Positions 5,915 to 11,830 of a DNA stretch of 11,830 nt are shown here, in pieces; positions within the stretch are counted from its first letter, which is position 1, and every line of letters begins with the position of its first letter. The notes beneath the pieces were generated by a model. That model saw nothing but the letters and a program-made list of their open reading frames with translations. It was not told the DNA's origin and made no database searches. This stretch comes from DATLYF01 sp035575095 (GTDB lineage Bacteria > Pseudomonadota > Gammaproteobacteria > Competibacterales > Competibacteraceae), in the NCBI GenBank assembly GCA_035575095.1, contig DATLYF010000108.1:1-11830 (forward strand), read 5' to 3'. Made by a program: the position numbers and the translations under genes.

Positions 5915-8900
5915 ATGTTCGACGAATTGGAACGCCACCTGCAGGACTGTCTGCTGCGTGAGCGCACCGCTCTGGCGCGCCGCCTCCAGGGCCTGCGCCG
6001 CCGCGCCGAGCGCGGCCAGCCCATCGACCGCGGCCTAAGCGAACTCGGTGCCGCCATCGAAGCGGCTGCCGCCCGCGGCCGGGCGCGCCGCGCTGCTCTG
6101 CCGCGCCCGAGCTTCGACGACAGCCTGCCGATCAACCAGAAGCGGGCCGAGATCGCCGCCGCTATCCGTGAGCATCAGGTGGTGGTGGTCTGTGGCGAGA
6201 CCGGCTCCGGCAAGACCACCCAGTTGCCCAAGATCTGCCTGGAGCTGGGCCTGGGCGCTGCCGGGCTGATCGGCCACACCCAGCCGCGGCGCATCGCCGC
6301 CCGTTCCGTGGCCGCCCGCATTGCCGAGGAGCTGGGCGTGTCCGTGGGCAGCGCGGTAGGCTACAAGGTGCGCTTCAACGAGCGGGTGGGCGAGGATACG
6401 CTCATCAAGCTGATGACTGACGGCATTCTGCTGGCCGAGACCCAGGGCGATCGGGAGCTGACCCAGTATGAAGTCCTGATCATCGACGAGGCCCACGAGC
6501 GCAGCCTCAACATCGACTTCCTGCTCGGCTATCTCAAGCAGTTATTGCCGCGCCGACCCGACCTCAAGATCATCGTCACCTCCGCCACCATCGACCCGGA
6601 GCGCTTCGCCCGCCATTTCAATGGGGCACCCATCCTCGAGGTCTCCGGCCGCACCTATCCCGTGGAGGTGCGCTACCGCCCACTCGCGGCCGAGGACGAG
6701 GACGTCCGCGACCGTGATCTGCAGCAGGCCATCCTCGAGGCCGTGGACGAGGTCTGGGGCGAGGGCCCGGGCGATATCCTGATCTTTCTCTGCGGCGAGC
6801 GCGAGATCCGCGAGACTGCCGAATCTCTGCGCAAGCACCATCCGCCCGGGGTGGAGATCCTGCCGCTCTACGCCCGACTGTCGGCGGCCGAGCAGATGCG
6901 GGTGTTCCAGCCCCACGGCCGGCCGCGCATCGTGCTGGCCACCAACGTAGCCGAAACCTCGCTCACCGTGCCCGGCATCCGCTATGTCATCGACCCGGGC
7001 ATGGCGCGCATCAGCCGCTATTCCCATCGCGCCAAGATCCAGCGCCTGCCCATCGAGCCGGTGTCCCAGGCCTCTGCCGCCCAGCGCGCCGGGCGCTGCG
7101 GCCGGGTCATGGCCGGCGTCTGCATCCGCCTGTATTCCGAGGAGGATTTCCGCAGCCGCCCGGCGTTCACCGATCCGGAGATCCTGCGCACCAACCTGGC
7201 CGCGGTGATCCTGCAGATGGCAGCGCTGGACCTGGGCGAGGTGGAGGACTTCCCTTTCATCGATGCCCCCGACCGGCGCCTGGTCAGCGACGGCTACAAG
7301 CTGCTGCACGAGCTGGGAGCGGTGGATGCCGGCAACCGCATCACTCGCCTCGGCTGCAAGCTGGCAAAACTGCCCATCGATCCGCGCCTGGGGCGCATGA
7401 TCCTGGCGGCGGAGTCCGACGGCTGTCTGCGCGAGGTGCTGATCATCACCGCCGCCCTGGCCATCCAGGATCCGCGCGAGCGCCCGCTGGAGCACCAGCA
7501 GCAGGCCGACCAGAAGCATCGCCGCTTCAATGATCCGCGCTCCGACTTCCTCGGCTGGCTGCGGTTGTGGGACTGGTTCCATGAACAGGCCCGCCATCTC
7601 TCCCGAAACAAGCTGCGCGAGCTGTGCAAGAGCGCGTTCCTGTCCTACGTGCGCATGCGCGAGTGGCACGAGCTGTGCCAACAGCTCACCAACCTGGTGG
7701 CCGAGCTGGGCATGAAGCTCAACGAGCGGGAACCGGCTCCGCCCCTGGATGCCACCGACGAGGAGCTCGCCCGGGGCTGGCCGCGCAACTATGCCGCCCT
7801 GCACCGGGCGCTGCTCACCGGCCTGCTCGGGCAGATCGGGCTGAGGCAGGAGGATGGCTACCTGGGCGCGCGCAGCCGCCGTTTCCACCTGTTCCCCGGC
7901 TCCGGCCTGTACCGCAAGCAGCCCAAGTGGCTGGTGGCCGCCGAGCTGGTGGAGACCAGCCGTGTCTACGCCCGCAACGCCGCCCGCATCGAGCCGGAAT
8001 GGATCGAGCCCCTGGCCGGACATCTGGTCAAGCGCTCCTACGCCGAGCCGCACTGGGAGAAGCGCCCGGCCCAGGTAGCGGCGCTGGAGACCGTCACCCT
8101 CTACGGTTTGCCCATCGTCAGCGGGCGCAAGGTCAACTACGGCCCCATCGACCCCAAGCGGGCGCGCGAACTCTTCATCCGCCACGCCCTGGTAGAGGGT
8201 GAGTTCCACTGCAACGCCCCGTTCTTTCGCCACAACCGCGGTCTGCTGGTGGAGGTCGAAGAGCTCGAGTCCAAGACCCGGCGCCGCGACCTGCAGCTCG
8301 ACCCGGAGGAGCTGTACCGCTTCTACGATGAGCGCATCCCCGAGGGCATCTACAGCGGCGCCGCCTTCGAGCAGTGGCGCAAACGCATCGAGCGCGACGA
8401 CCCCAGGCTGCTGTTCTTCGATGAACAGCAGTGGTTGGCACGCCGCCAGACGGTGAGCGCCGCCGATTACCCCGATCATCTGCAGGTATCGGGACTGGAA
8501 TTGCCGCTCAGCTATACCTTCGAGCCAGGCCGGACCGACGACGGTGTGACTCTGGCCGTGCCGCTGGCCGCCCTCAACCTGCTGCGCCCCGAGCGCCTGG
8601 AATGGCTGGTGCCGGGGCTGCTGGCGGAGAAGATCACAGCCCTGCTCAAGTCTCTGCCCAAGGCGCTGCGCAAGCACTTCGTACCGGTACCCGACTACGT
8701 CGAGCGGCTGCTGCCGCGGCTCGAACCCGCCGCCGAGGAGGGGCTGCTCACCGCCCTGAGCCGCGAGCTCAAGGCGGTGAGCGGGGTGGATATCCCGGCC
8801 GATGCCTGGAATCCGGCGGCGCTGCCGTTGCATCTCATGCTGAACATCCGCGTGCTGGACGCCGACGGCAAGGTGCTGGCCGAAGGCCGCGACCTGGAGG

Positions 8901-9901
8901 CGCTGCAGTTGCAGCTGCGCCAGCAGGCGCGCAGCGCCTTTGCCGAGCTGGCCAGGGCCCCGGCGCGGCGCGAGTCCGGCCGCCAGAAGACTGCGACCCA
9001 GCCCGTTCCGGCGCCAGCGGCAGCGACCCATCCTTGGGAGAGGCGCGACCTGCACGACTGGGACTTCGGCACGCTGCCGGAGGAGGTGGCTTTTACCCGC
9101 AATAACATCGCCCTCAAGGGCTATCCGGCGCTGACCCTGGAAGCCGACGCCACTCTGGCGCTCAAGTTGTTCGACACCCCGGAGCGGGCCAGGGTCGAGC
9201 ACCGGCGCGGGCTGTGGCGGCTGATCGAGCTGCGCCACCGTGACAAGGTCAAGTACCTGCGCCGCAACCTGCCCGGCCTGCAGACCATGGCGCTGCATTT
9301 CATCCGCGTCGGTCGCCAGGAGCAACTGGTGGACGACCTGGTGCACGCCATCCTCGATCGCGCCTATCTAGAAGGTGAGCTGCCCCGCGACCGCCGCGCC
9401 TTCGAAGCCTGCCTGGAGCGCGGCGGGCCGCGCTTGCTGGAGATGGCCAATCAGGTCTGCGCCATCGTCGGCGCGATCCTCGAGCAGTACCACCAGGTGA
9501 ACAAGCGCCTGGCCGGCACCGTCGCGCTGAGCGCGCTGGAGGCGGTCCAGGACGTGCGCGAGCAATTGGCCGAACTCATCTACCCCGGTTTCGTCGCTGC
9601 CACCCCCGACCCCTGGCTGGGTCATCTGCCGCGCTATCTCAAAGCAGCAGCCCTGCGCCTGGACAAACTCATGCGCGAGCCGGAGCGCGACCGCCAGCGG
9701 CGCGGCGAGATCGAGCGCTTGTGGCGGCAGTACAGACTGCGCAAGGCCGAGCACCAGAAGCGGGAATGGCTCGACCCGGAGCTGGATCTGTACCACTGGT
9801 GGCTGGAGGAGCTGCGCGTATCGCTGTTCGCCCAGGAGCTCAGGACCGCCTTCCCGGTATCGATGAAGCGGCTGGAGGAGCAGTGGGCGAAGGTCAGATA
9901 G
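5915..9901 (+). CDS. hrpA: ATP-dependent RNA helicase HrpA (DEAH/RHA family)
   Basis: The 1328 residues match the length of full HrpA proteins (E. coli about 1300). The helicase core shows motif I GETGSGKT (94-101), motif II DEAH (191-194), motif III SAT (223-225), motif V TNVAETSLT (343-351) and motif VI QRAGRCGR (390-397). HA2 and OB-fold regions follow, then the long C-terminal DUF3418-type region characteristic of HrpA rather than HrpB. A proline/alanine-rich linker lies near residues 1020-1040. HrpA unwinds RNA; in E. coli it is tied to fimbrial mRNA processing and to rescue of stalled ribosomes. The ATG at 5915 is preceded by a C-run without a Shine-Dalgarno sequence, but the N-terminus fits the family and no better start follows nearby. 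It is divergent from the csp genes and probably monocistronic, although no terminator is visible after the stop. Confidence 0.96.
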   Translation: MFDELERHLQDCLLRERTALARRLQGLRRRAERGQPIDRGLSELGAAIEAAAARGRARRAALPRPSFDDSLPINQKRAEIAAAIREHQVVVVCGETGSGKTTQLPKICLELGLGAAGLIGHTQPRRIAARSVAARIAEELGVSVGSAVGYKVRFNERVGEDTLIKLMTDGILLAETQGDRELTQYEVLIIDEAHERSLNIDFLLGYLKQLLPRRPDLKIIVTSATIDPERFARHFNGAPILEVSGRTYPVEVRYRPLAAEDEDVRDRDLQQAILEAVDEVWGEGPGDILIFLCGEREIRETAESLRKHHPPGVEILPLYARLSAAEQMRVFQPHGRPRIVLATNVAETSLTVPGIRYVIDPGMARISRYSHRAKIQRLPIEPVSQASAAQRAGRCGRVMAGVCIRLYSEEDFRSRPAFTDPEILRTNLAAVILQMAALDLGEVEDFPFIDAPDRRLVSDGYKLLHELGAVDAGNRITRLGCKLAKLPIDPRLGRMILAAESDGCLREVLIITAALAIQDPRERPLEHQQQADQKHRRFNDPRSDFLGWLRLWDWFHEQARHLSRNKLRELCKSAFLSYVRMREWHELCQQLTNLVAELGMKLNEREPAPPLDATDEELARGWPRNYAALHRALLTGLLGQIGLRQEDGYLGARSRRFHLFPGSGLYRKQPKWLVAAELVETSRVYARNAARIEPEWIEPLAGHLVKRSYAEPHWEKRPAQVAALETVTLYGLPIVSGRKVNYGPIDPKRARELFIRHALVEGEFHCNAPFFRHNRGLLVEVEELESKTRRRDLQLDPEELYRFYDERIPEGIYSGAAFEQWRKRIERDDPRLLFFDEQQWLARRQTVSAADYPDHLQVSGLELPLSYTFEPGRTDDGVTLAVPLAALNLLRPERLEWLVPGLLAEKITALLKSLPKALRKHFVPVPDYVERLLPRLEPAAEEGLLTALSRELKAVSGVDIPADAWNPAALPLHLMLNIRVLDADGKVLAEGRDLEALQLQLRQQARSAFAELARAPARRESGRQKTATQPVPAPAAATHPWERRDLHDWDFGTLPEEVAFTRNNIALKGYPALTLEADATLALKLFDTPERARVEHRRGLWRLIELRHRDKVKYLRRNLPGLQTMALHFIRVGRQEQLVDDLVHAILDRAYLEGELPRDRRAFEACLERGGPRLLEMANQVCAIVGAILEQYHQVNKRLAGTVALSALEAVQDVREQLAELIYPGFVAATPDPWLGHLPRYLKAAALRLDKLMREPERDRQRRGEIERLWRQYRLRKAEHQKREWLDPELDLYHWWLEELRVSLFAQELRTAFPVSMKRLEEQWAKVR

Positions 9902-9905
9902 CCGA

Positions 9906-9937
9906 TTGCCAGAGCGGTGGGTGGTGTGGTCTATAAT
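9906..9937 (+). promoter_or_regulatory. Candidate promoter of the SlyB-like lipoprotein gene
   Basis: A perfect -10 TATAAT lies at 9932-9937, starting 31 bp after the hrpA stop. A good -35 TTGCCA (9906-9911) is present, but at 20-bp spacing, longer than optimal. The leader of about 80 nt includes a 6-bp GC stem, GCGGTC/GACCGC (9969-9986). Confidence 0.5.
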
Positions 9938-10025
9938 GCTCTGATTCCAGGGGAGCGCCGGCACGGATGCGGTCCGGGCCGACCGCGCCTTGCCATCCAT
10001 CCGCTACCGCGAAGGTTCGCCTGAT

Positions 10026-10502
10026 ATGAACAGCATGAACAAGCAGCGTTCGGCCGGGGTCCTGGCCATTCTCCTCGCCGCCGGCGTGGCGCTGGGCGGC
10101 TGCGCCTCCAGCACCTCCGGCGCCGCCTACAGCCGCGGGCAGACCCGCCAGGCTCAGCAGGTGCAGTACGGCGTGGTGGAGAGCGTGCGCGACGTGCTGA
10201 TCGAGGGCACCAAGAGCGGTATCGGCGCCGCATCAGGTGCCGCCCTGGGTGGCATCGCCGGCAGCCACGTGGGCAAGGGCACTGGCCAGATCGCTGGCGC
10301 CATCGGCGGCGCCGTGCTAGGCGGCCTGGCCGGCGCGGCAGTGGAGGAGGGCACGACCCGGCAGAAGGGTCTGGAGATCACCGTGCGCCTCGACGACGGA
10401 CGCGTGCTCGCCGTCACCCAGTCGGCCGACGAGATCTTCGTCCCCGGCGAGCGGGTCAGGGTCTTGACCGCCTACGACGGCACCGCCCGCGTCAGTCACT
10501 GA
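10026..10502 (+). CDS. slyB: SlyB/Pcp-type glycine-zipper outer-membrane lipoprotein
   Basis: The 158-residue precursor has a lipoprotein signal peptide: basic start (NKQR), hydrophobic stretch, and lipobox LGGC with the lipidated Cys at residue 26. Ala at +2 means no inner-membrane retention signal, so outer-membrane sorting is expected. Residues 63-105 form a glycine-zipper 2TM segment (GxGxxSGxxxGGIAG and GAIGGAVLGGLAG). The C-terminal part, LEITVRLDDGRVLAV through VPGERVRVL, is typical of the SlyB/Pcp family. SlyB is reported to stabilise outer-membrane proteins under envelope stress, often under PhoPQ control; no PhoP box was recognised here. The ATG at 10026 has GAAGG ten bases upstream. 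An in-frame ATG at 9990 would put 12 polar residues ahead of the signal peptide and is rejected. Met4 is an alternative start. Confidence 0.88.
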   Translation: MNSMNKQRSAGVLAILLAAGVALGGCASSTSGAAYSRGQTRQAQQVQYGVVESVRDVLIEGTKSGIGAASGAALGGIAGSHVGKGTGQIAGAIGGAVLGGLAGAAVEEGTTRQKGLEITVRLDDGRVLAVTQSADEIFVPGERVRVLTAYDGTARVSH

Positions 10503-10522
10503 GGCGCCGTAGCATCCTGGCG

Positions 10523-10551
10523 CCCGCTCTTTCCCGCCCGCGGGGAGCGGG
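10523..10551. terminator. Possible hairpin between convergent slyB and deacetylase genes
   Basis: CCCGCTC (10523-10529) pairs with GAGCGGG (10545-10551), and the loop can form a further short GC stem. It lies in the 87-bp gap between convergent genes, where a bidirectional terminator would be expected. Neither side has a T tract, so intrinsic termination is doubtful. Confidence 0.3.
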
Positions 10552-10589
10552 TCGGGGCAAAGCCTGATACCCATTGGCGGCCACGCCCT

Positions 10590-11486
10590 TCACTGGCAAT
10601 ACTCGCTGGCAATCCACACGCTGCGGAAATGGATATCGACGATCTCGTCGATATCGTCGGCATAGCCCCCCGCCATGCTCATGGCCACCGCCAGCCCGAC
10701 CTCCCGGCAGCGGCGCAACACCAGCTCGTCCCGCGCCGCCAGCCCGGCTTTGCTGAGCGCCAGCCGCCCCAGGCGGTCGCCGGCGTAGGGATCGGCCCCG
10801 GCCAGATAGATGGCGAGTTCCGCCCGCGCGCGCTCCAGCGCCACATCCAGAGCGCGCTCCAGTGCTGCCAGATACGCCTCGTCGCCGCAGCCGTCGGGCA
10901 ATTCCACGTCCAGGTCGCTGATTTCCTTGCGTAGCGGGAAGTTGTGCGCGCCGTGGATGGAGAAGGTGAAGATGGTGGGATCATCGCGCAGGATGGCGGC
11001 GGTACCGTTGCCCTGGTGCACGTCGCAGTCGACGATCAGCACCCGTCGCACCCGGCCCTCGGCCTGGACAGTGCGGGCGGCGATGGCCGAATCGTTGAAC
11101 ACGCAGAAGCCTTGGGCGCGGTCGGCAAAGGCGTGGTGGGTACCGCCGGCCAGGTTGGCCGCCACCCCGTCCTCTAGGGCGGCGCGGGCAGCGGCGATGG
11201 TGGCGCCGCTGGAGCGGCGCGCACGCTCCACCAGCGCCGGCGACCAGGGAAAGCCCAGCTCGCGCAGTTCGCGCGGCCTCAGCTCGCCCTGCACCACGCG
11301 GCGTAGATAGTCGGCCTCATGCGCCAGCAGGATCTGCGCATCGCTGGCCGCCTCCGGCTCGAACAGGCGGAAGCGGCCGTCGTTCTCCGTCTCCACCCGG
11401 CGGCGCAGGCCCGCGTACTTGGCCATGGGGAAGCGATGCCCCACGGGCAGGGGCAGCACGAAGTGATCGCAATAGAACAAGCGCAT
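10590..11486 (-). CDS. Histone-deacetylase-superfamily zinc hydrolase (class IV-like)
   Basis: The 298-residue protein has all catalytic features of the arginase/deacetylase fold: the tandem His pair in GGTHHAF (117-118), DCDVHQGNGT with zinc ligands D155 and H157, the third ligand D232 in AGADPY, and the transition-state Tyr Y275 in AGGY. The RAQGFCVFND and HNFP..KE.SDLDVELPDG segments resemble the bacterial/plant class IV (HDAC11-like) branch more than AcuC. Family members hydrolyse N-acyl-lysine or other acyl-amines such as acetylpolyamines; the substrate cannot be told here. The start MRLFYCDHF at 11486 begins the conserved fold; no clear Shine-Dalgarno is present, and translation may be coupled to the upstream gene, whose stop is 16 bp away. 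An in-frame extension to 11570 overlaps that gene and is proline-rich junk. It ends convergently with slyB. Confidence 0.87.
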   Translation of the reverse strand: MRLFYCDHFVLPLPVGHRFPMAKYAGLRRRVETENDGRFRLFEPEAASDAQILLAHEADYLRRVVQGELRPRELRELGFPWSPALVERARRSSGATIAAARAALEDGVAANLAGGTHHAFADRAQGFCVFNDSAIAARTVQAEGRVRRVLIVDCDVHQGNGTAAILRDDPTIFTFSIHGAHNFPLRKEISDLDVELPDGCGDEAYLAALERALDVALERARAELAIYLAGADPYAGDRLGRLALSKAGLAARDELVLRRCREVGLAVAMSMAGGYADDIDEIVDIHFRSVWIASEYCQ

Positions 11487-11502
11487 GCCGGGGCGCTGTG
11501 GC

Positions 11503-11830
11503 TCAGTGCTGCTGGGTGGCGGCGGAGGCATCCAGGCCGGCCGGACGCAACTGACGCAGGGCGGGGGCATGCACCAGCCCGCCGGGATGTACCACCTCGC
11601 GGGTCAGATCCAGTTCCTCGCAGCGCTGGCGCAGTCGCTCCACCAGGGCGTTGACCCCAGCCGGGCGCAGCGGATAGTGGTGCTCCATGGCCACGGCCAC
11701 GCCCGCGTCGTCCACCGCCAGCACGGTGTAGGCCACGGTACCGATGCTCTGCAGGGTGTGGTGGGTGATGTGCAGGTGGCGCTCGCTGCGGTCGGCCTGG
11801 CGCAGCACGCTCTCCACCAGGTAATCCCCC
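11503..11830 (-). CDS. Unrecognised protein, C-terminal part (5' end outside window); possibly hotdog-fold thioesterase-like
   Basis: The frame is open to the right edge and 108 complete residues are visible before TGA. The visible part begins GDYLVESVLRQADRSERHLH, then a segment VAYTVLAVDD, then helical LVERLRQRCEELDL and a low-complexity Ala/Gln tail. The alternation of a GD-x-L-x-V-E-S strand with an Arg-containing strand and a further hydrophobic strand is reminiscent of the C-terminal sheet of 4HBT-type acyl-CoA thioesterases, but I do not recognise the family with certainty. The GTG at 11817 is internal, not a convincing start, because coding continues upstream as GDYL. It is just upstream of the deacetylase gene on the same strand (16-bp gap), so the two are probably co-transcribed. 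Confidence 0.6.
   Translation of the reverse strand, partial: GDYLVESVLRQADRSERHLHITHHTLQSIGTVAYTVLAVDDAGVAVAMEHHYPLRPAGVNALVERLRQRCEELDLTREVVHPGGLVHAPALRQLRPAGLDASAATQQH

Noticed and set aside
6542..9346. A 934-codon open frame antisense to hrpA
   Set aside because: It lies entirely inside hrpA, its translation is low-complexity and rich in Gln, Ala and Leu without a recognisable domain, and long antisense frames are expected in GC-rich genes with G/C third positions.
10632..10655. Perfect inverted repeat GATATCGACGA-TC-TCGTCGATATC, 11-bp arms
   Set aside because: It lies inside the deacetylase coding region where the protein reads DDIDEIVDI; repeated Asp/Ile codons explain it, and the 2-base loop is too small for a simple hairpin terminator.

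Overview
The window looks like chromosomal DNA of a GC-rich gammaproteobacterium. Evidence: the full-length HrpA helicase, the SlyB/Pcp-type lipoprotein, the TypA/PdxH pair, and a DciA-type (DUF721) protein, which is characteristic of bacteria that do not use DnaC as helicase loader. I cannot name the genus. I see no CRISPR array, insertion sequence, phage gene, tRNA or rRNA.

Layout. (a) 1-197, plus strand: the C-terminal end of a MerR mercury-responsive regulator with all three Hg(II)-binding cysteines, so a mer locus probably lies off the left edge. (b) 309-1652, minus strand: a FAD-dependent amine/amino-acid oxidase of the DAO/PuuB type with its own upstream region. (c) 4873 down to 1832, minus strand: a compact typA-pdxH-dciA operon (4-bp overlap, then a 28-bp gap), read from a TATAAT-type promoter. 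(d) 4943-5805, minus strand: two tandem cold-shock protein genes. Each is a complete transcription unit (promoter, ~137-nt leader, 67-codon gene, intrinsic terminator), repeated with a 432-bp period. (e) 5915-9901, plus strand: hrpA, divergent from the cold-shock pair. (f) 10026-10502, plus strand: a SlyB-like outer-membrane lipoprotein. (g) 11830-10590, minus strand: an unrecognised gene cut by the window edge, followed 16 bp later by a class IV-like histone-deacetylase-family enzyme.

The most interesting part is the csp-csp/hrpA region. The two csp copies are almost identical from the terminator to just upstream of the Shine-Dalgarno sequence (5 differences in about 280 bp), then drop abruptly to roughly 70-75% identity in the leader and promoter. 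Inside the 204-bp coding region all four differences fall within five bases and replace Ala-Asn by Asp-Gly in the loop after RNP2. A 7-codon upstream ORF ending in the Shine-Dalgarno sequence is kept in both copies. An 8-bp-arm inverted repeat sits between the promoters of csp copy 2 and hrpA. It suggests joint control of two RNA-structure-handling functions and is absent upstream of csp copy 1. The remaining genes are recognisable housekeeping or accessory genes.
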